Shown here: positions 36,364 to 46,194 of the stretch, one piece after another
Layout of the letters: each line of letters opens with the position of its first letter
Numbering within the stretch: the first letter of the stretch is position 1
Program-made: the position numbers and the translations under genes
Notes under the pieces: model-generated
The model's database searches: none
What the model was told of the DNA's origin: nothing
The model's input: the letters and a program-made list of their open reading frames with translations, nothing else
From: Allomuricauda sp. TY007
GTDB taxonomy: Bacteria > Bacteroidota > Bacteroidia > Flavobacteriales > Flavobacteriaceae
Direction: 5' to 3'
DNA: 64,000 bases
Assembly (NCBI RefSeq): GCF_010468565.1
Contig: NZ_WUEG01000008.1
Location: 1-64,000, forward strand

Positions 36364-38514
36364 TTAATCTTTTACTTTTGAAGGCTTTGTTTCCACCATC
36401 AACTTTTTGATTTCAATTTCGGTCAAGGCATGATCGTACATCTGCATGGATGCCATATAGCCCGAATAATTCTCCCCTATATCGGAAGCCCCGATTCGTA
36501 TTTTGGCATCATCAATCTGTGAGGCCAAGGTCATGATTTGTGAGTTGTCCAATTTGCCATCCACATAGATTTTCTCTGCTACCCCATCAAACGTTAACAC
36601 AATATAGTGCCATTCATTAGCTGATGGAAGATTGTTGTATTTCATATCAAAATGGCCATCCAAGTGTGCTGCAGCTCCATAGTTGCCACTGTTAAAATGC
36701 AAAGCATTGTAGGAATTGGCCAGATTAAACCTGAACCTATCGCACCAGGACACCAAACACTCATCCTCTTTGCCTATTTGCGGATTTTTGACCCATGTGG
36801 CCACCGTAAATGCTCCGTTCCATTCCAGACTTTTTGGAACTGGTCTGTCCAAAACAAGTGCCCCCTTGGTGAAGTTGAATGCCCTTGTCCCTTCCGCATC
36901 CTCTTCAATGGTCACTTCGCCTTCTTTCTCAAAATTTCCCCCAATGTTCCCTTTGTTGGGCAGAATGGCAAGGTCATGTTGGATAGGTAAATCATTTGCA
37001 TCAATAGCTACCAATTGCCTATTTAAACTTTTTGCTCCAGGGCCTTTTTTTGATGGTTTGTTTTGCAAATTCAATGGAATCTCAAATAAAGAATCAAATA
37101 CCTTGATGTTCCAAACCGCTGCGTACAGACCTGTTTTTTCTGCATCCAGCACACTAAGTTTTAAATAGCGAGCATTGACATCGTTGTCATCAATCATGGG
37201 ACTACCGGAAACCTTGTTATTGGAACGATCTGCATAAAGTTTCCAGTTTTCACCATCAGAGGAATATTCTAGTTTATATTGGTAGTAATATCCTGCAAAC
37301 TCAAATTGGGTCATTACCCTTTTTATGTCGGTCAGTTTGCCCAAATCAATGGTCAAATCCTGCGGAAACGAATTGTCTCCAGCTTTCCACATAGTAGCGT
37401 TATGGTCGTCCGTGGCAAAGGACGGCTTGTACCGATAATTGTATCGAAGCGACTCTAAACGGTAAAAAGAAGAGGCTATGGCCTTGGTATTTTTTGCCAA
37501 ATTGATCGGGACATCCGATTTCGCCAAATCCTTAAGGCTTGTTTCACCTGGGATTACTTTTTTGATGGTGGAATCGTTCTCGAAAACCATTTCATCCATA
37601 CTTACTTGACGAGACAAACCACCACGTGTCATGGGATAATCGTGCTTGTGGTAAACAATGTAATAGCGGCCGTCCTCTTCCAACACAGAATGATGCCCAG
37701 GCCCATGAACGGTTCCCTCCTCATTGGTACCAAGAATAGGATTGTTGGCCCCAGGGGTAAATGGTCCGTATGGGCTGTCGGAATATGAATATCTTACGTT
37801 ATAGGTTTCATCATGGCAAGAGCCTCCCGAATACATTAAAATGTATTTATCCCCTTTCTTTATCATATAAGCTGCCTCAAAAGGTTGCGGTGTTTCTTCT
37901 AACGGAATGTTCTTTGCGCTGCTCACCTTTGTCATGTTTCCACTGTCCAATTCACCTATGGCATACCCTCCATTATAGTGGACCCAAGTTCCCCAATAAG
38001 CGTAAATTCTTCCATCATCATCCTTAAAAAATTGGGCATCCAGAGAAGGAAACCCTTCCCTTGGATAATTATGGGCGATTACTGGAGTATCATCCTTATT
38101 CAATTTTTCCCATGGTCCAACAGGAGTGTCGGAAACATACCCATAAATATTACATCCAGCCTGACAGTTACCAAAATACAGATAGTATCTTCCATCTTCT
38201 CCTTCAATAATATCAGGTGCCCAAAAATTTCTCAGATTAACAGATTCCAAGGAGGGAACTTCCATGGTATAATTGTACCAATGCTCAAAATCCTTGCTAT
38301 ACCAAACCGTAGGCACCCCGGATGCCAACATTTCATTATCCGTTGTGGCGTAGATATAGTAGGTATCACCAAACTTTTTGATGGTAGGGTCTGCAAAGTA
38401 CCCAGGAAGGATCGGGTTCACATTTTCAATAGAAAGCTGCCCCATCTTTTGCTGTCCAAAGACATTGCCCCATGCCAAAATCAACAACAATATGTTCAGC
38501 ACCCTATTCTTCAT
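36364..38514 (-). CDS. GH43-family glycosidase with F5/8C-type and LamG domains
   Basis: This 716-residue secreted protein has a signal peptide ending near residue 20. The five-bladed GH43 propeller occupies about 30-330: the general base is Asp 42 in GYFADPT, the pKa-modulating Asp is in PSLDAQFF, and the probable acid is Glu in PQPFEAAYMIKKG. A discoidin/F5-8C-like carbohydrate-binding domain (about 340-490) and a C-terminal LamG/concanavalin domain (about 520-705) follow. GH43 enzymes are inverting arabinofuranosidases or xylosidases; alpha-L-arabinofuranosidase fits the locus. It is the last gene of a five-gene operon and converges on the AraR-type regulator gene. Confidence 0.88.
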   Translation of the reverse strand: MKNRVLNILLLILAWGNVFGQQKMGQLSIENVNPILPGYFADPTIKKFGDTYYIYATTDNEMLASGVPTVWYSKDFEHWYNYTMEVPSLESVNLRNFWAPDIIEGEDGRYYLYFGNCQAGCNIYGYVSDTPVGPWEKLNKDDTPVIAHNYPREGFPSLDAQFFKDDDGRIYAYWGTWVHYNGGYAIGELDSGNMTKVSSAKNIPLEETPQPFEAAYMIKKGDKYILMYSGGSCHDETYNVRYSYSDSPYGPFTPGANNPILGTNEEGTVHGPGHHSVLEEDGRYYIVYHKHDYPMTRGGLSRQVSMDEMVFENDSTIKKVIPGETSLKDLAKSDVPINLAKNTKAIASSFYRLESLRYNYRYKPSFATDDHNATMWKAGDNSFPQDLTIDLGKLTDIKRVMTQFEFAGYYYQYKLEYSSDGENWKLYADRSNNKVSGSPMIDDNDVNARYLKLSVLDAEKTGLYAAVWNIKVFDSLFEIPLNLQNKPSKKGPGAKSLNRQLVAIDANDLPIQHDLAILPNKGNIGGNFEKEGEVTIEEDAEGTRAFNFTKGALVLDRPVPKSLEWNGAFTVATWVKNPQIGKEDECLVSWCDRFRFNLANSYNALHFNSGNYGAAAHLDGHFDMKYNNLPSANEWHYIVLTFDGVAEKIYVDGKLDNSQIMTLASQIDDAKIRIGASDIGENYSGYMASMQMYDHALTEIEIKKLMVETKPSKVKD

Positions 38515-38542
38515 TCAATTCCTCAGGTTAATCCTCTAATTT

Positions 38543-41245
38543 TTAAAGTTTGATGACAGTTTCCTTCTTGCCCAACTCAATTTGATATGCTCCCCGCACT
38601 TTTTTGAAAGGAAGTTCAAGCTCTCTTCCTTCCACACGTAAGTAAGCGAAGGGCGTATGTGCTGTTTTTTCTTCCAAAGTCAGGGTTACACTACCTGTTT
38701 CATGATTATAGGACACCGTTTTAAACGATCCGGCATCCAATGTGAGCCATAGCTTTTTGGGAGCAATGAACACTTTGGACTTTGCGGCCGTGGTCAATTC
38801 CATTTCCACCTCATCCCCTTTTTGGGACAAATTGCCTCCAAAGGCCAACCAGCCTAAATCTTCATCTTTGACAAGGTAGGAAGAGGTGTTCACTGCATAT
38901 CCGTAGAAACCGGAGCCATAATCCCCAGAAATGCCATCAATTTTAAGGGTTGATGGGTATGAATGGAACGCTGCCGGGCCAAAACCATCTTGAGTAATAT
39001 TGGAAATTCCGCCCAAAAGACCTCCGTAACCGACTTTCAATAGATACAGATCATCTGGTTTTTTTCTAAAATGGCTCAACAACGGAATGGCATTCAACGA
39101 TGACCCGTAATGGTGGATTTGACGTTCCACCCTAGATGTCTCCCCTGCTTTTCCTCCATATAAGAAGTCCCAGTATCTTCTGGCATTTCCGTTATAGCCC
39201 CAGTGTGGCATAGTGGGCATGTAAGCCAAAATGGCATTCAGGGTAACCATCGCCTTTCGGTCATATCCGAAGTAATCGGACCACATATACACTTCCTCTT
39301 GTCCTGTGGAATCCCAAGGCATTTCACTGCCAAAAGGATAGTCCAAAGCCTTCCAGTGGTCCGCTCTTTCCTTCATCCGCTCTTCCAAGTCCGTGGCCAT
39401 ATTTGTAAGCCCTTCATTTTTCAAATCTTCAAGAATAAAAAGGAACACGGAACCTTCCATCTGTCCGAACTGGGCATAGTAGGGAGCTTTCTCCACCATG
39501 GCCACACTGGTGTGGTAGGCATTTTCCAAATACCAATTCCAAGGACGGTTGTCCACAAGCCCTTCATGGTAACGAGACAAACGGTACATTACCCAATAAG
39601 CAGCAGCTACGTGTGGATAATTATAAGACCTTCCCGGGTCGTTGGCATGTTCATGATCCCACGCGGCCCAAGTGTTGTAGTTGATTTTATCACTGTAAGT
39701 TCCTTTGGGCAAAGAGTCGGGTTCGTAGTAGAACACACTTTTCTTAACTCCATATTTGTTGGGACCATCATTATACTGTATTCCTCCCCACAAGGTTTCA
39801 TCAATAAACCCTTGTATTTTTTTGATTTCTTCTTTATCAGGTTGCACCAATTGTTTCATCACCGCGGCCAACCAACTTCCTGCTCCGCCTTCATCACTCA
39901 ATCCACTGATCCAGACCCTTCCATCCTGCACTACCTGTTCTTTTTTTTCATAATCGTAGCTAATGGCCGAGGGATTACGCCCAAAAGGATCATTGGGATC
40001 ATCAAACCATTGCTCTGTAGTCAAAAAATGGCCAAAATCCTTGATGACATCAGCTTCAGGCTTGATGACTTTGTAATTAATGGTTTGTTCAACGCCATCA
40101 TTATACGTTATAGTAAGTCTTGCTCGGCCCCATTTTTTACCTTGAACGAAATATTTTTTCTTTCCAGAAGCGGTTGCACCTTCTTCTTTAACCTTTAAAG
40201 CCCCATTGGGCTCAATATTTATAGAAGCTATATCATTTTTGTAATCAACAAACAATTGACCCTCTATATCTTGAGGCAACACATAACCCGGCACACCTAC
40301 AGCCACAGGATGCTCTTCTTTTACCAAGGTTTCTTGAACATTCTTGATACCCTCTGTAAGGACAAATTTTAAGGCAAAACTTTTGGTTTCGTTCGGCTGA
40401 AGCACCAACGATGTGGGTTTGTTCCACTGCTCTACTCCTTTCCACTCTTGTTCGGCGTAAGCCTTGCTGTGGACCATCCATTCGTGAAAACCTTCAAAAA
40501 CAATGCTTTTTGGGGTGGCATCGTCTAATAAGGGCCTGTAAGCTTCAAACCCCATGTTTTCTTTGGGCAATACTAATAAAGCAGAACCTTCACCGCTCAA
40601 TCTTTTTACTTCCAGATACCCTGCATCTTTACCAATGTAGGGATCAAAAAAAACGTTCTGGGCATGAGTTTCGGTCAATGATTTACCTTCGAGGATATTA
40701 TTGAAAATCATCGGAACGCCCATGGCTCCTATTTCCACAGTAGTGTTCTGCTGATTGGTAATTTCAAAACGCATTACCAGTTGTTTGTTGTCCAACTCAT
40801 AATAGCGTTTTACCGAAACAGGTATGTCACTGGGCAAGGTGTTGGCCAAGTCGGCCGCTGCCAAAACATTTCCATATGCTTCTAAGGGGGTTACCGCTGC
40901 CCGATTGGTAGCAGTGGAATAATCCTTCCACTTTCCATCTACACCTTTTATCCTAAGGTTGATGTCGCCCAAATGATACAAACTGTCCTTATCCCTGATT
41001 TCGAGACGCTCTCCCGGTGTGAAATCAAAATAGGGTTCGCTATTAGGTCTAAGGGCCGCAACGGTTTGTGATGCCCTAACCAGTTTTAATTTAAAATCGG
41101 GGGTGTTGAATTTTTGGTAAACATCGGCAATGCCCAAGGTCGATTCCCTTTGCTCCACCCTGCTCCAATAGGTTTCTTGTGCTTTTATGGTTGATATGGC
41201 GGCCATACACAATGCGGTGACCACCCAAAACTTTACATGCTTCAT
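38543..41245 (-). CDS. DUF5695 secreted protein, candidate glycoside hydrolase
   Basis: This 900-residue protein has a cleavable signal peptide (about 22 residues). An N-terminal beta-sandwich region (about 30-400) precedes a long Trp/Tyr/His-rich region (about 410-800) whose pattern looks like an alpha/alpha toroid (DEGGAGSWLAAVMKQL, WAAWDHEHANDPGR, YVMWSDYF-like segment EEVYMWSDYFGYDRK). A C-terminal beta-domain closes it. It matches the DUF5695 family by overall look; I know of no defined activity I can cite. Acidic residues clustered with aromatics suggest carbohydrate cleavage. It sits between a GH43 gene and a DUF885 peptidase gene in the hydroxyproline-glycoprotein operon. Confidence 0.7.
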   Translation of the reverse strand: MKHVKFWVVTALCMAAISTIKAQETYWSRVEQRESTLGIADVYQKFNTPDFKLKLVRASQTVAALRPNSEPYFDFTPGERLEIRDKDSLYHLGDINLRIKGVDGKWKDYSTATNRAAVTPLEAYGNVLAAADLANTLPSDIPVSVKRYYELDNKQLVMRFEITNQQNTTVEIGAMGVPMIFNNILEGKSLTETHAQNVFFDPYIGKDAGYLEVKRLSGEGSALLVLPKENMGFEAYRPLLDDATPKSIVFEGFHEWMVHSKAYAEQEWKGVEQWNKPTSLVLQPNETKSFALKFVLTEGIKNVQETLVKEEHPVAVGVPGYVLPQDIEGQLFVDYKNDIASINIEPNGALKVKEEGATASGKKKYFVQGKKWGRARLTITYNDGVEQTINYKVIKPEADVIKDFGHFLTTEQWFDDPNDPFGRNPSAISYDYEKKEQVVQDGRVWISGLSDEGGAGSWLAAVMKQLVQPDKEEIKKIQGFIDETLWGGIQYNDGPNKYGVKKSVFYYEPDSLPKGTYSDKINYNTWAAWDHEHANDPGRSYNYPHVAAAYWVMYRLSRYHEGLVDNRPWNWYLENAYHTSVAMVEKAPYYAQFGQMEGSVFLFILEDLKNEGLTNMATDLEERMKERADHWKALDYPFGSEMPWDSTGQEEVYMWSDYFGYDRKAMVTLNAILAYMPTMPHWGYNGNARRYWDFLYGGKAGETSRVERQIHHYGSSLNAIPLLSHFRKKPDDLYLLKVGYGGLLGGISNITQDGFGPAAFHSYPSTLKIDGISGDYGSGFYGYAVNTSSYLVKDEDLGWLAFGGNLSQKGDEVEMELTTAAKSKVFIAPKKLWLTLDAGSFKTVSYNHETGSVTLTLEEKTAHTPFAYLRVEGRELELPFKKVRGAYQIELGKKETVIKL

Positions 41246-41315
41246 TTTTAGTGTCAGTTTAGTTTTAGAAGAGAGGTGGATTACCTCATCCTATTTTAAT
41301 ATAATCTGTAAATGC

Positions 41316-43022
41316 TTATTTGAATGCAGTGGAAAACTCCCACTTGGTTTTATAGTTTTTGTTTAAAGGAAGGTCTTGCAACAAAGCGCGCAATAGCTCT
41401 ATGGGCATTCTGCCTTCTTTCATTACCCGATCATGAAACTGTTTTTCCGTCCAACCCTTATCCAACATTTCGTTTCGAAGGGCATAAAACTGGAGACCGC
41501 CCATCATGTAAGCCAATTGGTACAATGGCGGATAATTGGTCGTAAAAGAGCGCCTCACCTCTGCCTCGGCATTGGCATACTCATGACCAACTTCATCAAC
41601 CAAAAGGTCGATACATTCCTGCGGGGTCATTTCACCTAAATGGAATTTGAGCGAAAAAATGATTCTGGCGCATCTGTGAATTCTCCAGAACAGCATACCC
41701 ATTTTTTGTTCCGGGGTTTGGGGAAATCCCTTGTTCCAAAGAATAATTTCCCAATATAATGCCCATCCTTCCGTCCAAAACGGATTATAAAAAGGTCTTC
41801 TATAACTTTTGTGACGGCTGGTCATGAAATACTGCAAGTTGTGCCCTGGCAACAATTCGTGCTGCACCGTGGGAAATGAGAAATTCGGATTGTTGCCCCG
41901 CATGCTCATCAACTTATCGTTATGATCCATTTCCATGGTTGGATAAGAAATGATGATATCCCTACCTCCCAAAAAGAACGGATTGACCTTTTGCCTTTCG
42001 GGGCTCATCATTTTCATTCCCCAGGTTTCCTTGGCCAAATCCGGTAAGGTAATCAAATCCCTTTCTTCCACAAATTCCACCGATTGGCTGTAAAGGTCCA
42101 TGATGGCCTCTGGCTGTTCCCCTGCCGGAACATAGGTGTTCTTTACATGTTCCAAGGCCTTTTTCCAGTCATCGCCATACCCCAATTCGCGGGATGCCTT
42201 TATCATCTCGTTTTTGCACCATTCAAATTGCTCTTCGGCAGTTTTTATGAGTTCGGCCGGAGTGTAGGGAATGAATGCCATGGATAGGCTTTCATTCAAT
42301 GCGTCCTCACCGATCGGTTTACCTATAATGCCGCTGCCATCGTCCTTGACACTGTTCTGTGAATAGTTGTTTTTAAGGAATTCGGCATAAGCGGTCAACT
42401 TTTCGTTGAGTTTTTCATAGGGTTTTTCCACCCACCATGTAAAGTCCGGGTCGTATCCGTAGTAAAAATTGTATGCCTCTTCCAATCCTTTTTGGAAAGA
42501 AAGCATCAACTCTGAAGCTTTATCGGCTGTTTGCCAATCCTTAAAGGGCTTGTTCTTCCATGATTCCATTTCGGAATCAATGGCTTCGGTGGCATCTTGA
42601 AATGTTTGTGCCAGTTTTTTAGCGTCCGGCTTTTTGCCCCTTCGTCGGTCTTGGATAAATGGAAAAATATCCTTGGCAAAATTGCCTACATCGTCAACTT
42701 CTTTATAGGCATCATAATCCTGATTTAAAAAGTATTCGCCCTTGGTCACTAGGTTCTTTAAAAGAATATAGTCCACCTTGCCTTGCTGTGATAAAGAAGC
42801 AAAATCAATATCCCCCATTTTCTTTTCCCAGTCGGAATAGAATGTGGAGAAACGCTGGTAATATTCTTCGGATTCATCAACAATGTATGTTCGGTTCAAC
42901 GCCCAGTTGTCCGCTTCAAATTCAGTGACGATATCCGCCATTTTACTGGTCTGTGCCGTTGCCAAAGAGCCGACCATGGCCAACGTTATGATTCCTATTT
43001 TCTTCAAACCCATACTGCTCAT
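41316..43022 (-). CDS. DUF885-family zinc metallopeptidase, secreted
   Basis: This 568-residue mostly alpha-helical protein has a signal peptide (ending about residue 24). The metal-binding motif HELLPGH follows FPTVQ, and a downstream FWTEGWALYWE supplies the third, glutamate ligand. This is the DUF885 arrangement, distantly related to M32 carboxypeptidases and thermolysin-like enzymes. Its position between a GH146 and a DUF5695 gene points to trimming of glycoprotein-derived peptides, perhaps Pro/Hyp-rich ones. An ATG nine bases downstream is an alternative start. Family placement is solid; specificity is unknown. Confidence 0.82.
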   Translation of the reverse strand: MSSMGLKKIGIITLAMVGSLATAQTSKMADIVTEFEADNWALNRTYIVDESEEYYQRFSTFYSDWEKKMGDIDFASLSQQGKVDYILLKNLVTKGEYFLNQDYDAYKEVDDVGNFAKDIFPFIQDRRRGKKPDAKKLAQTFQDATEAIDSEMESWKNKPFKDWQTADKASELMLSFQKGLEEAYNFYYGYDPDFTWWVEKPYEKLNEKLTAYAEFLKNNYSQNSVKDDGSGIIGKPIGEDALNESLSMAFIPYTPAELIKTAEEQFEWCKNEMIKASRELGYGDDWKKALEHVKNTYVPAGEQPEAIMDLYSQSVEFVEERDLITLPDLAKETWGMKMMSPERQKVNPFFLGGRDIIISYPTMEMDHNDKLMSMRGNNPNFSFPTVQHELLPGHNLQYFMTSRHKSYRRPFYNPFWTEGWALYWEIILWNKGFPQTPEQKMGMLFWRIHRCARIIFSLKFHLGEMTPQECIDLLVDEVGHEYANAEAEVRRSFTTNYPPLYQLAYMMGGLQFYALRNEMLDKGWTEKQFHDRVMKEGRMPIELLRALLQDLPLNKNYKTKWEFSTAFK

Positions 43023-43088
43023 GTTTCGTTTTTTTGTTTTCTACCTAAAGGTAGTGATTGGTTTTGCTTTTCATTGTACACCATCATC

Positions 43089-46000
43089 TTATTCCAGTGT
43101 CACGTCCAAATACACCGAATGGCGTCCATACGTCTCATAAAAAGGTTTAAAAAGCACTCCATCAATGGTAAATTGCAATGTTTTGGGGTCACCTTTTATG
43201 GTTTTACCTATATCCTCTGCATCCAAGGTTACTTTACGCCATTCGTTTCGTGCCTCGGGTTCCTGTGCCACCAACAAAACAGGACCGTAAAAAAGGCTAG
43301 CGATGTTCTGTTGGTCCATTACGGGGTCCAAATGGAATTGGAAGGGCATTTCCAAATCAATAAGGTCTCCATCTTTCCATTTACGGCTTAAGGTAAGGTA
43401 AGTACCTGGCACAGCTTCCACTTTTTCAGGTTTACCGTTCACTTTTACAGAAAACCCTTTGGTAGCCCATTGCGGCACCCTAATGTTCAAATCAAATTTT
43501 CCTTTGCCTTTTATGGTCAACTGTGTATTATCTTCCTTCGGAAAAGCGGTTTTTTGCTCAACAGTGATGTTCTTCTCGGTCCATTCCAATGTTGATGGAA
43601 CAAAAAGGTTTACATAAAGTGCCTTATTATCCCTGCTTTTGAAGTAAATGGAGTTTTGGAGCTTGGTACTGCTCTCCAAAGCGGTACCATTGCAACAGGT
43701 AAAGCCACTCATATCTGCATTTCCGAACCGCTTGACAGAACCTGGTCTCAATGGTACATGATAGGTATTGGCCGGACTGTCCTCCGCCACCGATGCGAGG
43801 ATATGATTGTATAGTCCACGCTCGTAATAGTCCATTAATTCGGTACGTTGATCAAAAAGGAATAGATTTTTGGTCAGTTTGAGCATATTGTAGGTGGCAC
43901 AGGTTTCATTTTGACCTCCCGATGAAAAACCATTTTCGTATAATGTAGCTGGTTGAGCGATAAAGCATTCCGCGTTCGTGGGATTTCTGGCCCCAGCAAC
44001 CCCGCCTATGCTGTACATGTAATCATTTTTGGCTTTGTACCAGAAATTGTCGGCCACTTGGTAATATTCAGGGGATTCCGAATCGCGATATATTTCCAAC
44101 GCTCCCACAATTTGGGGAATATGCTGATTGGCATGCAGTCCACGAAAGGAGTCTACATTTTTGGCCAATCCATGCGAATGTTCTGCATCACCAAAAAACA
44201 TTTTGATATTATCGAACAATTGGGCCACTTTGAGGTAACGGGGTTCATCGGTGATTCTATCCAAACGGGCCATGGCCTCGTTCATACCCCCAAACTCACC
44301 TGCAATATAAGTGTTCCACATGCTAATCAATGTATCGGTAGGTAGCTGGCTCAATCGGGCATATACCCAATCGCCCATTCCTTTGGCAATCTCAAGTGCT
44401 TTTTCATTTCCACTGGCTTCGTAAATGTCCATTAGTCCGGCCAAAATCTTGTGCAAGGTGTAATAGGGCGCCCAAATTTGCGTAGGCTGTGTTCCGTAGG
44501 TCGCTCCTTTTTCCAACATAATAAATTGGTCTGGCGGATAGGCGCTTATAAATCCTTCGCCCCAATTCCAATAATCGGTTCGGATACCGTTTTCGCTCAG
44601 ATCAGAATCATAGGTTGATTTACCTGGGCCTGGAGGAACCGCCGTTGGGTCTGCTTCGTATTCCCCACCTGTATTTACCGGCTTCCCTGACATTTGTGAT
44701 AGCCTGTACAATACATCCACCATGTAATCCATTTTATCGGCAAAGTTGGCCTGTAGTTCTTTATCGTAACCCGTACTGGCATAGGCTTGGGCTATTGCCG
44801 TAAGGTAATGTCCTGTAGCATGCCCCCGTAATTTGGTTTCTTGACTGTCCCATACGCCCAAGGGTTTTGCTCCCTCTGGCTGTTTCTGACCAAAGGCATT
44901 TCGGAACATATAGAGAAAGGAATCCGGGTTGGTCTTCGCCAATGTATTTATAAATTTGTCCCGGTTTTCAATAAATTTTGTTTGCTGACCATGGGCATCG
45001 GTATTGAGTGATACCTGATCCAATCCAAAAACGTCCAGTTTAAGGCTGGGTGTATCCGATTCTTTACCTGCTTTTACCGTAACTCTGGCCTTTGGTTGAA
45101 AATCCGTACCGGAAACCTGACCTGTGACCACATAATTTCCAGGTTTTGAAACTTCGGAATTATCTGTTGGGGATGGCCACAACACTCTCACTTTTGGGCC
45201 TTCGACTCCATTGCGATATGTGCCTTGGACGAAACGGGGCAATCTTGGTAAAAAACCTACTTCGGTTTCTACATCAACATCAGTAACACCTACCAAATAT
45301 TCATTGTACAATTGTGGAGTATTTGGAGTGAATTTTGGAAGATCATCTTCTGGTTTCTCTCGTTTCACTATTTCGTCACCCTTCAGGGCTATGTAGTGTA
45401 TCCTTGCTACCTGCTTTTGGCTCAAAGGAATCCGGTACAATCTAAAATCGTGAATTTTGGCATTGAGGTAAGGATTTCCTGATGTAATTGACCTACCTAT
45501 ATAAAGTAGATTTTCGTGCGTGAACAATTGCCACAACTCCATATCCATATTTTCAACTTTGGCCACTTGCTTTCCATTGATGAAAGTGCTCATGGTTTTT
45601 GATGGAATATCGAGAACCACGGCAAGGTGGACCCATTGGCCAGTTTCTATTTTTGAGTTTGGTGAAACAGCTTCATACGCTTTCTTACCATCTTTGATTA
45701 TTTGCACTTGGTATCCTTGGTCGTCTTGGGTACCCGATGGGGCAACAAAAAAGTGTGTCCTACCATCCTTCCCAAAATCAAAAAATCGTTGGCCAGACTC
45801 CAGTGTCTGAAAGTTGACCCAGGCGGTAATACTCAGGGATTCTTCCCCTTCCAGAGATTCACCGGGAATGGAAACATAGGATTTGCCGTCACTGGACAAG
45901 GACAGCACTTTACCAAACTGTTCATCGTCTTCAAATTTGGTGTTTGGTCCATAGATTCTTCCATGGAGGTTATTTCTGGACCAATCCTTGGCATCCCCAT

Positions 46001-46136
46001 CAAAAATGTATCGGGAAACCATCCCCGTTTCACCAATTCCGTCCAAAATCTGATTCCCGCTCTGTGCTTGTACAAAACTTGTACCCCAAGCAGAAAATAA
46101 TATTATTGCACCAACGAACAACTTACTTAACTTCAT
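43089..46136 (-). CDS. LamG-GH146 beta-L-arabinofuranosidase
   Basis: This 1015-residue secreted protein has a signal peptide ending near residue 25 and an N-terminal LamG/concanavalin domain (about 35-240). A linker, a small beta-domain and a DUF1680-type alpha/alpha barrel follow. The zinc-thiolate centre typical of GH127/GH146 is present: Glu 744 and Cys 746 in NETCATYN, and Cys 814/815 in FTCCNGTALE. The CCNGT form and overall length suit GH146 better than GH127. It probably removes beta-L-arabinofuranose that the operon's GH127 does not reach. I chose the ATG at 46136; an ATG 18 bases upstream is also in frame. Confidence 0.9.
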   Translation of the reverse strand: MKLSKLFVGAIILFSAWGTSFVQAQSGNQILDGIGETGMVSRYIFDGDAKDWSRNNLHGRIYGPNTKFEDDEQFGKVLSLSSDGKSYVSIPGESLEGEESLSITAWVNFQTLESGQRFFDFGKDGRTHFFVAPSGTQDDQGYQVQIIKDGKKAYEAVSPNSKIETGQWVHLAVVLDIPSKTMSTFINGKQVAKVENMDMELWQLFTHENLLYIGRSITSGNPYLNAKIHDFRLYRIPLSQKQVARIHYIALKGDEIVKREKPEDDLPKFTPNTPQLYNEYLVGVTDVDVETEVGFLPRLPRFVQGTYRNGVEGPKVRVLWPSPTDNSEVSKPGNYVVTGQVSGTDFQPKARVTVKAGKESDTPSLKLDVFGLDQVSLNTDAHGQQTKFIENRDKFINTLAKTNPDSFLYMFRNAFGQKQPEGAKPLGVWDSQETKLRGHATGHYLTAIAQAYASTGYDKELQANFADKMDYMVDVLYRLSQMSGKPVNTGGEYEADPTAVPPGPGKSTYDSDLSENGIRTDYWNWGEGFISAYPPDQFIMLEKGATYGTQPTQIWAPYYTLHKILAGLMDIYEASGNEKALEIAKGMGDWVYARLSQLPTDTLISMWNTYIAGEFGGMNEAMARLDRITDEPRYLKVAQLFDNIKMFFGDAEHSHGLAKNVDSFRGLHANQHIPQIVGALEIYRDSESPEYYQVADNFWYKAKNDYMYSIGGVAGARNPTNAECFIAQPATLYENGFSSGGQNETCATYNMLKLTKNLFLFDQRTELMDYYERGLYNHILASVAEDSPANTYHVPLRPGSVKRFGNADMSGFTCCNGTALESSTKLQNSIYFKSRDNKALYVNLFVPSTLEWTEKNITVEQKTAFPKEDNTQLTIKGKGKFDLNIRVPQWATKGFSVKVNGKPEKVEAVPGTYLTLSRKWKDGDLIDLEMPFQFHLDPVMDQQNIASLFYGPVLLVAQEPEARNEWRKVTLDAEDIGKTIKGDPKTLQFTIDGVLFKPFYETYGRHSVYLDVTLE

Positions 46137-46194
46137 AATTACTCTTTTCTCCATTACTTATACTAACCTCCGGTCCTTTGTTTATTTAATTTTT

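Noticed and set aside
39203..40198. A 331-codon plus-strand frame opposite the DUF5695 gene.
   Set aside because: It is a shadow of the minus-strand coding frame; it has no start context and no domain.
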